Below are positions 26,893 to 34,934 of a stretch of 64,000 nt of DNA, in pieces. The position numbers and the translations under genes are program-made. Within the stretch, counting starts at the first letter, position 1; each line of letters opens with the position of its first letter. The notes under the pieces were generated by a model. The model was not told the DNA's origin. It ran no database searches and worked only from the letters and a program-made list of their open reading frames with translations. This DNA comes from Neisseria subflava (GTDB lineage: Bacteria > Pseudomonadota > Gammaproteobacteria > Burkholderiales > Neisseriaceae). The DNA lies in the NCBI RefSeq assembly GCF_005221305.1, contig NZ_CP039887.1, positions 2,046,001 to 2,110,000 on the forward strand, read 5' to 3'.

Positions 26893-27374
26893 AATATCAG
26901 AAAACTGCTTACAAAAGATCTAAAACCGGCTGAGGCCGTCTGAATGTTTTGTAATTTAATGTAGTGAAATTTACGCGAATTTTTACAGTTTGCCAAGTAT
27001 TTTTTTCTGAAGGTCTGGCCCAGTATAAATTGCAATTTTTGTCATATTTTTGCAATTAAATTTCATGATTATTTTAAATTTAGATATTTATTTTGTATTT
27101 TTCATTTTAAATTTACTTTTATTGCATATTTTGAATGATTAAATTGTGTTTTTTTGGATGAACTGTTTTGCAACATATTGTTTTTAAAAGGAATTAAATT
27201 TAATATGTAAATGAAAAAAGTGTATTGAGACTGATGTTTTTCATTTGAGAAAAAATATAGGGTTGTTTGAGAGTTTCAATCGCGATAAAAAAGCTGTTTT
27301 TAAAGCATTTAAAGCGGAATGTTATTTGATTGTTTGGAATCGAACATGAGTTTCGGTTTGATTCAATTAAAATG
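26893..27374. other. AT-rich intergenic stretch without a supported gene
   Basis: About 480 bases, very AT-rich, with one AG-DUS at about 26934 and scattered A and T tracts. Only short, uncoded-looking ORFs occur. It may hold the upstream region of the candidate small RNA. Confidence 0.6.
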
Positions 27375-27408
27375 AAAAAGCAGCGAAAGAAGGATTTCGT
27401 CGCTTTTT
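27375..27408 (-). terminator. Imperfect terminator hairpin after lpxL1
   Basis: AAAAAGC-x-GCGAAA pairs imperfectly with TTTCG-x-CGCTTTTT, 27 bases after the lpxL1 stop on the minus strand. Confidence 0.55.
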
Positions 27409-27435
27409 GCCTATTTAAATTGTAATTTAATGTAG

Positions 27436-28305
27436 TCAATAAAAGCTGTTTTCGCCTTCGGGACGGGTTTTGAAGCGTTTGTGCAGCCAGAAATATTGTT
27501 CGGGATGCTCGCGTACCCGCTCTTCGATGAAGTCGTTCATGCGCTGGGTATCGGCTTCGACATTTTCGGTCGGGAAATTGTCCCAAGCCGGATAGAAGCG
27601 CAGGGTTACGGTATTGTCGGCTTCACGCGTGGGGATGGCGGGAATGATTTTGGCTTTGGTCATGCCGGCGATACGGCTGAGGCCGGTAATCGTGGCCGTC
27701 TGAATGCCGAAGAAATTGACGAAAATGGAATCGTTGCGGCCGAAGTCTTGGTCGGGCAGATAAAGAAAGGGCGCATCGCTTTTGCGCAGGTGTTTGATGA
27801 TGGCGCGCAGGCCTTCTGTACGGCCGATCAGGAAAACATTGTTGTAGCGGTGGCGGCCTTTCAGGATTTGCTCGTCCAGAGCTTTGTTTTTTTGGTGCGA
27901 ATACATGCTGGTCAGCGGCACATCCTGATTGAGCGTGTAAACCGCCATTTCAAATGCGGTAAAGTGCGGATAGAGGATGATGACTTTTTCGCCGACGGCG
28001 AGGGCTTCGTCAAGATGGTGTTTGTCTTGATAGCGTACCAACGAGCGCAGCTTGTCCGCAGGCGCGTACCAGTAGAGGCCGTATTCGAGCATCAGCTTGG
28101 CCATGTGTTGGAAGTGGCGTTTGAGCAGGGCGGTGCGCTGGCTGTCGTTTAGCTCGGGAAAGCATTTTTTGAGGTTGATTTCGCCGACTTTGCGGCGCGG
28201 TTTGACCGCGTAATAGGCGAGAATACCGATCGCGTCGGCAATCTTGTGCAACACGCAAAAAGGCAGCAGGCGGATGAGGTAGAGAAAAAGGAAGGCGGCT
28301 TTCAT
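27436..28305 (-). CDS. lpxL1: Lipid A late acyltransferase LpxL1 (HtrB1)
   Basis: Adds a secondary acyl chain to lipid A at the inner membrane. The 289 residues closely follow meningococcal LpxL1, including MAKLMLEYGLYWYAP, the catalytic YPHFTAFEMAVY (HX4E form), SMYSHQKNKALDEQILKGR and the end HKRFKTRPEG. An N-terminal hydrophobic helix anchors it. Loss of this gene lowers endotoxin activity in meningococci, so an intact copy predicts fully acylated lipid A. A DUS copy lies in the coding region at about 27700. Confidence 0.92.
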   Translation of the reverse strand: MKAAFLFLYLIRLLPFCVLHKIADAIGILAYYAVKPRRKVGEINLKKCFPELNDSQRTALLKRHFQHMAKLMLEYGLYWYAPADKLRSLVRYQDKHHLDEALAVGEKVIILYPHFTAFEMAVYTLNQDVPLTSMYSHQKNKALDEQILKGRHRYNNVFLIGRTEGLRAIIKHLRKSDAPFLYLPDQDFGRNDSIFVNFFGIQTATITGLSRIAGMTKAKIIPAIPTREADNTVTLRFYPAWDNFPTENVEADTQRMNDFIEERVREHPEQYFWLHKRFKTRPEGENSFY

Positions 28306-28346
28306 GAAGGCTCGCTGTATGTGGGCAAAGGGCTATTATAACCGAA

Positions 28347-28388
28347 AGGCCATCTGAAAACGGGCTGGAACACGATTTCAGACGGCCT
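28347..28388. terminator. DUS inverted repeat (one variant arm)
   Basis: AGGCCATCTGAAA and TTTCAGACGGCCT face each other just after the ruvC stop codon on the minus strand. Confidence 0.65.
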
Positions 28389-28398
28389 GAATGTCGGC

Positions 28399-28944
28399 TT
28401 ACCATTGGAAACGGCCGCGCTTGACCTGCAAGCCGTCGGGGTTGAGTTGCGAAGCCAATCCGTGATTGCGCAGGGCGTGGGTGAGGGCGACGGCGAGTCC
28501 GTCGGCGGCATCGGCTTGCGGCGTGCCTGAAAGTGCAAGCATTTGGACCACCATATGCTGCACTTGCTCTTTGGCGGCCTTGCCCTTGCCGACCACAGCC
28601 TGCTTGACCTGAAGAGCGGTGTATTCAAACACGGGCAAATCGTGCATGACCAAAGCGGCAATCGCTGCACCGCGCGCCTGACCGAGCATTAACGTTGCGG
28701 CCGGATTGACGTTGACGAATACTTGCTCGATGGCTGCCTGATGGGGTTGATAGTGGCGGATGATTTCGTCGATATGGCGGACAATCACGGCGATGCGTTC
28801 GGAAAGCGACGCGCCGGTCGGCGTTTTGATACAGCCGGAAGCAACATAATGATGTTCGCGGCCGTGGACATCAATCACGCCGAAGCCGGTCACGCGGCTG
28901 CCAGGGTCGATGCCAAGAATGCGTGTGGGTTGGAACTGGGACAT
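28399..28944 (-). CDS. ruvC: Holliday junction endonuclease RuvC
   Basis: Resolves four-way DNA junctions with RuvAB. 181 residues. The catalytic acidic residues appear in ILGIDPGSRVTGFGV (Asp near residue 11), AIEQVFVNVN, and the C-terminal DAADGLAVALTH. It lies 9 bases after the nitrilase-family gene, in the same direction. Confidence 0.95.
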   Translation of the reverse strand: MSQFQPTRILGIDPGSRVTGFGVIDVHGREHHYVASGCIKTPTGASLSERIAVIVRHIDEIIRHYQPHQAAIEQVFVNVNPAATLMLGQARGAAIAALVMHDLPVFEYTALQVKQAVVGKGKAAKEQVQHMVVQMLALSGTPQADAADGLAVALTHALRNHGLASQLNPDGLQVKRGRFQW

Positions 28945-28953
28945 AGTGCGTGT

Positions 28954-29784
28954 TTAAAGTAATCGGTGTTTCAGGGCAGGCAGGCGCGTGCGCACGCTTT
29001 GCAGGCGCGCAGTATCCAAATCGGCACAAATCACGCCTTCGCCTTCCGGCAACGTCGCCAATACATCGCCCCAAGGGTCAATAATCATACTGTGGCCGAA
29101 TGTGCGGCGGCCGCTTTCATGCAGTCCGCCTTGTGCCGACGCGATGACGTAGCATTGGTTTTCCACCGCACGGGCGCGCAGCAGCAATTCCCAATGCGCC
29201 TTGCCGGTCGTGTAGGTAAATGCAGCCGGTAACAGCAAAACATCAAACGGCTGCTGGGCGCGGAAAAACTCAGGAAAGCGCAAATCGTAGCAGACCCCGG
29301 CCGCCAGCGGAACATCGTCCACGCTCAATTTCGGCACATCGTTGCCCGCTAATATTGTATCGGCTTCGGCGTAGCGTTCGCCCAAACCGGAAAAGCCGAA
29401 AAGGTGCATTTTGTGGTAAAGCCCGATTCGGTTGCCGTCGCGGTCATACACCAGCATCGTGTTCATCACCTTGCCAGCGTCTGGGCTTTGCAGCGGAACA
29501 GTTCCGCCAAACAACACCACGCCGCATTCCCTTGCCGTTTCGCTTAAGGCCGTCTGAAAACGGGTGTGGCAGGTTTTGCCAACGCGTCCATCGTCCAAAG
29601 GCTCGGCAAATGCCAGCTTGTCCGTATCGTTTTTGCCCATCAGCGGCCAATATTCGGGCAGCAACACCCAATCCGCCCCTTGTTTGGCAGCATCGCGAAC
29701 AAGGCGCTTCATGGTGGCAATATTGGTTTCGGGGTCGGTGGACGACACCATTTGCACAGCGGCGGCGCGTAAAGAGCGCATCAT
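28954..29784 (-). CDS. Carbon-nitrogen hydrolase, Nit1-type amidase
   Basis: 276 residues from the ATG at 29784, preceded by AGGAG; the frame is open to 29916 but the upstream part has no homology pattern. The nitrilase triad is visible: Glu in LLPEYWPL, Lys in LYHKMHLFG and Cys in AAGVCYDLRFPEFFR. The layout fits the Nit1 branch, which hydrolyses deaminated glutathione, a metabolite repair reaction; that substrate is inferred. Probably co-transcribed with ruvC. Confidence 0.85.
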   Translation of the reverse strand: MMRSLRAAAVQMVSSTDPETNIATMKRLVRDAAKQGADWVLLPEYWPLMGKNDTDKLAFAEPLDDGRVGKTCHTRFQTALSETARECGVVLFGGTVPLQSPDAGKVMNTMLVYDRDGNRIGLYHKMHLFGFSGLGERYAEADTILAGNDVPKLSVDDVPLAAGVCYDLRFPEFFRAQQPFDVLLLPAAFTYTTGKAHWELLLRARAVENQCYVIASAQGGLHESGRRTFGHSMIIDPWGDVLATLPEGEGVICADLDTARLQSVRTRLPALKHRLL

Positions 29785-29878
29785 CAAAACTCCTGTCAGA
29801 TTTTGCAAGAATTGTAACTTGTTTACGCACAAGGCCGATACAATCGTCACACAATTCCTCTCCAAAAAAGGATAAACC

Positions 29879-30178
29879 ATGAACTTGAAACTTCTCCTCA
29901 CTGCCGCACTTTCCACCGCCGCACTTGCCGCACACGCCGACGTACAGCTCTACGGCAGCATCAAAAGCGGCATCGAAACCTCGCAAACCCGTTTCGGCGG
30001 CCAATCATACAGCCGAACCGCCGTTGCCGACCAAGGCAGCCACATCGGTTTGCGCGGCTCGCATCCGATTGTCGGCGGAACGAATTTTATTTGGGAAGTC
30101 GAACAAGACACACCGGTCAGCAAAAGCGGCTCCATCCGCCAAGACTGGCGCGAACGCCGAGACAATTTTGGCCGTTAA
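29879..30178 (+). pseudogene. Truncated porin N-terminus
   Basis: 99 residues: a signal peptide (LAAHA-DVQLYGS) and the first strands of a neisserial trimeric porin (DVQLYGSIKSGIETS, then GSHIGLRGSHPIVGGTNFIWEVEQD, matching the GLRG and EVEQ blocks of the family). Intact porins of this type have 330-390 residues. The frame stops after NFGR and a DUS hairpin begins 20 bases later, so the barrel is missing. It may be a deletion remnant. It starts 94 bases from, and divergent to, the nitrilase-family gene. Confidence 0.8.
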
Positions 30179-30197
30179 GGAAAGATTGGATAGTAAA

Positions 30198-30226
30198 AGG
30201 CCGTCTGAAAGATTTTCAGACGGCCT
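30198..30226. terminator. AG-DUS inverted repeat
   Basis: Two exact AG-DUS copies with a short loop and trailing T run, just after the porin fragment. 30227-30479 is AT-rich DNA upstream of csbD. Confidence 0.75.
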
Positions 30227-30479
30227 GTTTTTTATAGTGAGGTCGATTGATTTAAAAAATACACTTAAAAGGCGGCAATCAATAATATCTTAATATTTTC
30301 AAAATTTAACGGTTTTGTATAACTTATTGATTAATTAAGAAATTGATAAGCTATTGGTTAGCTGATTAAAAAATCAGCATTGGCATTGCTTGCAAATTAA
30401 AAAATTATCAAGTAAGGTTAAATGCAAGCGATTTTATCCGTGAGTCAAATATTAATCAATAAGATAGGATGGTATAACC

Positions 30480-30674
30480 ATGAATGAAGATATTATCAAA
30501 GGAAAATGGGAGCAGCTTAAAGGTAAAGCCAAAGAAAAATGGGGCGAGTTGACAAACGACGATTTGGACATCATCGAAGGCAAGCGCGATCAGTTGGCCG
30601 GTAAGCTCCAAGAGCGTTACGGCCGTACTAAAGATGAAGTTGAAAAAGAAATTGATGATTGGTTGAACAACTAA
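30480..30674 (+). CDS. CsbD family stress protein
   Basis: 64 residues, highly charged and hydrophilic, with the family pattern IIKGKWEQLKGKAKEKWG, LTNDDLDIIEGKRDQLAGKLQERYG and EVEKEIDDW. CsbD/YjbJ proteins are abundant under stress or in stationary phase in many bacteria; the molecular role is unknown. A GATAGGATGG stretch precedes the ATG. The next gene encodes a DUF1328 membrane protein, a common partner. Confidence 0.88.
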   Translation: MNEDIIKGKWEQLKGKAKEKWGELTNDDLDIIEGKRDQLAGKLQERYGRTKDEVEKEIDDWLNN

Positions 30675-30693
30675 GACCGTTGAATTTCACCAT

Positions 30694-30722
30694 AAACGGT
30701 CGGGTCTCACTCGACCGTTTTT
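30694..30722 (+). terminator. Hairpin between csbD and the DUF1328 gene
   Basis: AAACGGTCG pairs with CGACCGTTT around a 9-base loop, followed by TT. It could end or weaken the csbD transcript before the downstream gene. Confidence 0.7.
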
Positions 30723-30747
30723 ATATTAAACCGAAAGGAAAAAAATC

Positions 30748-30906
30748 ATGCTTCATTATTCGATCGTTTTCTTTATAATCGCTATTATTGCAGCTGTATT
30801 AGGTTTCGGTGGTATTGCAGGTAGTGCGGCAGGCATAGCCAAAATTTTATTTGCCGGTTTCTTGATCTTGTCGGTGATATCACTGATTTTTGGCAGGAAG
30901 AAATAA
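30748..30906 (+). CDS. DUF1328 (YtjA family) small membrane protein
   Basis: A 52-residue protein read directly from the sequence: MLHYSIVFFIIAIIAAVLGF, then GGIAGSAAGIAKILFAGFL, and ending IFGRKK. Two membrane helices are separated by the Gly/Ala-rich turn that defines the family. AAAGGAAAAA precedes the ATG. YtjA-type proteins often accompany CsbD-like genes and are induced by envelope or osmotic stress; their function is unknown. Confidence 0.85.
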   Translation: MLHYSIVFFIIAIIAAVLGFGGIAGSAAGIAKILFAGFLILSVISLIFGRKK

Positions 30907-30952
30907 TACCTGTAGACCAATAAGGTTGTATCAAGCCACTATTCCGTCAAAT

Positions 30953-30994
30953 AGGCCGTCTGAAAAATCAGGATAACTGGTTTTCAGACGGCCT
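30953..30994. terminator. AG-DUS inverted repeat
   Basis: Exact AG-DUS arms extended by several A-T pairs with a 16-base loop, after the DUF1328 gene and before avtA. Confidence 0.7.
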
Positions 30995-31047
30995 TTGTTC
31001 TTATAATAGCGGTTTATTGTTTCCACATACCCAGCAATGGAGTTTCC

Positions 31048-32340
31048 ATGCAGTTTTCAGCATTCGGCGAAAAATTCACACAACACAGCGGTATTTTGCA
31101 GTTGATGGACGATTTGGGCGACGCGCTCAAAAGCGACAAGTCCGTCAATATGCTTGGCGGCGGCAATCCGGCGAAGATTGCTGAAGTCAATGCGGTGTTC
31201 GCCGATGTGTTTTCCAAGCTGGCGACGGAACACGCTGTTGAGAATATCGGCAATTATTCCAATCCGCAGGGAGATGCGGCGCTGATTGCGGCTTTGACTG
31301 AGTTTCTCAACCGTGAATACGGCTGGAATCTGACGGCGGACAATATCGCGCTGACCAATGGTTCGCAAAACGCGTTTTTCTATTTGTTCAACCTGTTCGG
31401 CGGCAAGTTTAATCTTTCAGACGGCCAAACGGCTGAAAAAGCCATTTTGTTGCCGCTTGCGCCTGAATATATCGGTTATGCCGACGTGCATGTCGAAGGG
31501 CAGCATTTTATTTCGGTTAAGCCGAAAATCGAAAACGTCGAACACGAAGGCGAAGCGGGATTTTTCAAATACCGCGTGGACTTTGACGCGCTGGAGAGCC
31601 TGCCTGAATTGAAAGAGGGCAAAATCGGTGCGATTTGCTGTTCGCGCCCGACCAACCCGACCGGTAATGTGCTGACCGACGGCGAGATGGCGCGTTTGGA
31701 CGCTTTGGCGCAAGAACACGGGATTCCGCTGATTATCGACAACGCTTACGGAATGCCGTTCCCGAATATTATTTACAGCGATGTGACGCTCAACTGGCAC
31801 GAAAACATTATCCTCTGCTTCAGCCTTTCTAAAATCGGCCTGCCCGGCGTGCGTACCGGCATTATTGTCGCCGCGCCGGAAGTGGTCAAAGCCGTCAGCA
31901 GTTTGAATGCAATTGTGAACCTGTCGCCAACCCGTTTCGGCGCGGCGATTGCGGCTCCGCTGTTGAACGACGGCCGTCTGAAACAGCTGGCCGATGAAGT
32001 GATTCAGCCGTTTTACCGTCAGCAGGCGCAAACGGCGGTCTCCCTGCTCAAGCGTGAATTGGGCGCGTATCCGTTGAAAATCCACAAGCCTGAAGGTGCG
32101 ATTTTCTTGTGGCTTTGGTTTGAAAACCTGCCTGTTTCGTCGAAAACCTTGTATGAAATGCTCAAGGCTGAAGGCACGCTGATTATTCCGGGCGAGCATT
32201 TCTTTGTCGGCATCGATACGCAAGATTATCCGCACGCACGCGAGTGCATCCGCATGAGCATTGCGCAGGACGCGGAAACGTTGGAAAAAGGCATTGCCGC
32301 GATCGGTCGCGTGGTGCGCGGTTTGTACGATAAAAAATAA
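31048..32340 (+). CDS. avtA: Valine-pyruvate aminotransferase
   Basis: A PLP enzyme converting 2-oxoisovalerate and alanine to valine and pyruvate. 430 residues. The N-terminal MLGGGNPAKI and ENIGNYSNPQGDAALI blocks are typical. SRPTNPTGN and IIDNAYGMPFPNI bind the cofactor, and the Schiff-base lysine is in CFSLSKIGLPGVRTG. The C-terminus HFFVGIDTQDYPHARECIRMS also fits. Monocistronic, with a DUS hairpin on each side; GGAG precedes the ATG. Confidence 0.93.
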   Translation: MQFSAFGEKFTQHSGILQLMDDLGDALKSDKSVNMLGGGNPAKIAEVNAVFADVFSKLATEHAVENIGNYSNPQGDAALIAALTEFLNREYGWNLTADNIALTNGSQNAFFYLFNLFGGKFNLSDGQTAEKAILLPLAPEYIGYADVHVEGQHFISVKPKIENVEHEGEAGFFKYRVDFDALESLPELKEGKIGAICCSRPTNPTGNVLTDGEMARLDALAQEHGIPLIIDNAYGMPFPNIIYSDVTLNWHENIILCFSLSKIGLPGVRTGIIVAAPEVVKAVSSLNAIVNLSPTRFGAAIAAPLLNDGRLKQLADEVIQPFYRQQAQTAVSLLKRELGAYPLKIHKPEGAIFLWLWFENLPVSSKTLYEMLKAEGTLIIPGEHFFVGIDTQDYPHARECIRMSIAQDAETLEKGIAAIGRVVRGLYDKK

Positions 32341-32355
32341 ACGCTTTGAATAGGC

Positions 32356-32399
32356 AAAGGCCGTCTGAAACATGAGTAATCGGGTTTCAGACGGCCTTT
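32356..32399. terminator. AG-DUS inverted repeat between convergent genes
   Basis: AAAGGCCGTCTGAAA and TTTCAGACGGCCTTT with a 14-base loop; serves the convergent avtA and fetE. Confidence 0.75.
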
Positions 32400-32408
32400 T
32401 TGTCGGAT

Positions 32409-33179
32409 TTAGATATGGTGGATAACCAGTTTTTTGCCTTCGTAATCGAGGACGTTGACGTCCATATCGAATAGGGTTTTGATGTTTTCGGCGGTGAAAA
32501 TATCGTTGGGCTTGCCCTGCATGGCGACTTGGCCGTTTTTCATGGCGACGACGTAATCGGCGTAGGCGGCGGCCTGGTTGATGTCGTGCAGGACGACGAC
32601 GGTGGTGCGTTTGTGTTCGTCAGTCAGCCGGCGCAGGATTTGCATGAGGGAGCGGGCATGATACATGTCGAGGTTGTTCAGCGGTTCGTCCAGCAAAACG
32701 TAGTCGGTGCGCTGGCAGAACACCATGGCAATCATGGCGCGTTGGCGTTGGCCGCCGGAAAGCTCGGTCAGGTAGCGGTCGGCGAAGTCTTGCAGGTGGA
32801 ACTCGGCGAGCGCTTCTTCGACGATGGTTTTATCAGTTTCAGACGGCCTGCCTTGATGGTAGGGGTAGCGGCCGAACATGAGCAGATCGCGCACGGTAAT
32901 GCGGCTCATGATGCTGTTTTCTTGGGTAAGGATGGAAAGTGTGCGGGCGAGTTCGGCGGTGGGGGTGGTTTTGATGTCTTTGCCTGCGTAGCTGATGTCG
33001 CCGTGTACCAAGGGCTGCAGGCGCGCCATAAAGGAGAGGAGTGTGGACTTGCCTGCGCCGTTCGGTCCGATCAGCGCGGTAATGCCGCCTTCGGGGATGT
33101 CGAGGCTGACGTCGTTGAGGATGGGGTTGCTGCCGATGGTGTGGCTGACGTTGCGGATGGTAATCATAGGCGGGTCCAA
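32409..33179 (-). CDS. fetE: Ferric enterobactin ABC transporter ATPase FetE
   Basis: 256 residues of the FepC/FhuC ATPase family. Walker A is GPNGAGKST, the signature LSGGQRQR, Walker B VLLDEPLNNLD, and the H-switch VVVLHDINQAA. It powers import by FetC and FetD. Last gene of the fet locus; 68 bases with a degenerate DUS pair (33194-33226, one arm AGGCCGCCTGAA) separate it from the preceding gene. A DUS copy also lies in the coding region near 32840. The start may be ATG 33179 or the ATG at 33167 (MITIRNVSH). Confidence 0.9.
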   Translation of the reverse strand: MDPPMITIRNVSHTIGSNPILNDVSLDIPEGGITALIGPNGAGKSTLLSFMARLQPLVHGDISYAGKDIKTTPTAELARTLSILTQENSIMSRITVRDLLMFGRYPYHQGRPSETDKTIVEEALAEFHLQDFADRYLTELSGGQRQRAMIAMVFCQRTDYVLLDEPLNNLDMYHARSLMQILRRLTDEHKRTTVVVLHDINQAAAYADYVVAMKNGQVAMQGKPNDIFTAENIKTLFDMDVNVLDYEGKKLVIHHI

Positions 33180-33247
33180 GTGGGAATTTGAGTTTCAGAC
33201 GGCCTTGAGTTTTAAGGCCGCCTGAATTTTATTTCTGTATGGTGTGG

Positions 33248-33874
33248 TTAAATTTCGCTGACGGTGACAAATTCGGGATTGTCGGCTTGATCAATCAGGA
33301 AGGCGCGGACGCGTTCTTGCCAAAGCTCGCCGAATTGTTTGAGTTCGTCAGTACTTGCGCTGCCGCTGACGGCTTTGGGCATGATGTCGCGCATTTGCGG
33401 CGCAAAGGGTTGGAGCGCGGCGTTGAGGCTGACGGCAACGGTTTTGCCGGTATCGCGGCGGTGGAGCGCGAGTGTGCCGTTGATTTCTCCTGCACCAAAG
33501 GACAAGAGATGGCGGCGGGCAAAGCGTCCGGCAGGGCCTACGCCGCCAAAGCCGGTTTCAGGTGCCGCGCCGGTAAGGAGTTGGACGACGGAAGCGGTAA
33601 CGCCGGTCGTGCCTTCGTCACGCTCGCCCTGCATAAAGGCTTCGATGTCGCCGCGTTGCGGCAGCTCTGCGCCGTAAAGTGCTTTCAGGCCTTTGATGAC
33701 CATTAGGTAGGCTCCGGCGACGGTCGGGCAGGAGTGGCCGCACAGGCGCACGGCATCGGCGTAGCGGTAAGTGAGGATGCCGTTTTCGGCCGCGCCGAGG
33801 AAGTTGGCCAATGCGTCTTGGACGGTAATGGTCGGGGCGTCATCGAAGAATGAAGGGAGGCGTTCTGGTGTCAT
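33248..33874 (-). CDS. FmdE-like protein inside the fet locus
   Basis: 208 residues, soluble. It has a conserved-looking RLCGHSCPTVAGAYLMVIKGLKALYG (residues about 46-71), resembling the Cys-containing motif of FmdE-type proteins, then PQRGDIEAFM and TGFGGVGPAGRFARRHLLSFG. The family is named for a gene near formylmethanofuran dehydrogenase and its role is unclear. Sitting between fetD and fetE, it may help release or reduce iron from the siderophore, which is inference. Family assignment is tentative. Confidence 0.5.
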   Translation of the reverse strand: MTPERLPSFFDDAPTITVQDALANFLGAAENGILTYRYADAVRLCGHSCPTVAGAYLMVIKGLKALYGAELPQRGDIEAFMQGERDEGTTGVTASVVQLLTGAAPETGFGGVGPAGRFARRHLLSFGAGEINGTLALHRRDTGKTVAVSLNAALQPFAPQMRDIMPKAVSGSASTDELKQFGELWQERVRAFLIDQADNPEFVTVSEI

Positions 33875-33900
33875 GAGGGTTGTCCTTTATGGGTTTGCTT

Positions 33901-33927
33901 AGGCCGTCTGAAGGTTTCAGACGGCCT
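33901..33927. terminator. Tight AG-DUS inverted repeat
   Basis: Two exact AG-DUS copies separated by only three bases (GGT), between fetD and the FmdE-like gene. Confidence 0.65.
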
Positions 33928-33962
33928 GAATTTATTTTTGCGAGCGTTTGGGCACGTTTAAT

Positions 33963-34934
33963 TTATTTCTTTTTCAACACCAAATATAAAAATACCAATC
34001 CGCCTGCAAATTCGACGACCACGCTCAATACGGCCTGCATGCCGAGGAAGTGTTCGAAGATGGTTTGCCCGCCGATCAACAGGATGCCGCCGACACAAAA
34101 AGTCATGGGCAGGCGGACGGAATGTTTGACCGACGGGGAAAAGTGGTTGGCCAGCGCGGCAACCAGCAGGCCGAAAAAGCTTACCGGGCCGACAACGGCG
34201 GTCGCAGTTGCAACCAACGCGGCGATCCACAACAGCAGCCATAAGGTATTGCGCGTGTAGTTGATGCCCAAATTGACGGCCTGATTGCGGCCGAGCAGGT
34301 AAACATCGAGGCGGTGGCGTTCGCGCCAGATCACGGCGGCGCTGATGAGCAACACGACTGCGCCGATACCCAACAATTCCGAGTGGACGGTATTGAAGGT
34401 GGCAAACATATTCGCCTGCGCCGCGGTAAATTCTTCGGGGTCAATCATGCGCGAAAGCAGCGACGACAGGCTGCGGAACAAAATCCCGAAAATCACGCCG
34501 ATTAAAATCATGCGCGACAAATCGCGTCCACCTTGTTTGATGAGCGTGTAGAACAATAGCAGCGAGCCACCCATCATGACGACCAGTTCAAAGCCGAATT
34601 TGCCCGTCAACGGCAGGGAAGCATAGCCCACGCCGCCGAGCGTAAACACCAGCAAGGTCTGCAAAAACACATACAGCGAATCGAAACCCAAAATCGAAGG
34701 GGTCAGAATCGGATTATTGGTCAGCGTTTGGAAGAGTTGCGTGGACACGCCGACCGCATAGGCAACCATCAGCAGCGCGGCAAGCTTGGTCAGACGCAGA
34801 TGCAAGACAAAGTCCCAATCGCCTTTGACGTTGAGTGTCATAAACAGAACGCAGGAAACCAGCAACAGCGCAAAGGCGGCCCACAACGGGCGGCTGCTTC
34901 CTGCCATAAAACCGATATTTTTTTCAGACGGCAT
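33963..34934 (-). CDS. fetD: Ferric enterobactin ABC transporter permease FetD
   Basis: 323 residues of the FecCD permease family with about nine membrane helices; motifs include NPILTPSILGFDSLYVF and the EAA-like stretch GRNQAVNLGINY. It overlaps fetC by 11 bases. The start codon and the next three codons (MPSE) are encoded by an exact AT-DUS, so the uptake signal supplies the initiation codon. It forms the inner membrane channel with FetC. Confidence 0.88.
   Translation of the reverse strand: MPSEKNIGFMAGSSRPLWAAFALLLVSCVLFMTLNVKGDWDFVLHLRLTKLAALLMVAYAVGVSTQLFQTLTNNPILTPSILGFDSLYVFLQTLLVFTLGGVGYASLPLTGKFGFELVVMMGGSLLLFYTLIKQGGRDLSRMILIGVIFGILFRSLSSLLSRMIDPEEFTAAQANMFATFNTVHSELLGIGAVVLLISAAVIWRERHRLDVYLLGRNQAVNLGINYTRNTLWLLLWIAALVATATAVVGPVSFFGLLVAALANHFSPSVKHSVRLPMTFCVGGILLIGGQTIFEHFLGMQAVLSVVVEFAGGLVFLYLVLKKK

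Noticed and set aside
30227..30300. Possible Correia element (TATAGTG near 30235)
   Set aside because: Only the first bases resemble the terminal repeat; the rest and the second end are missing.
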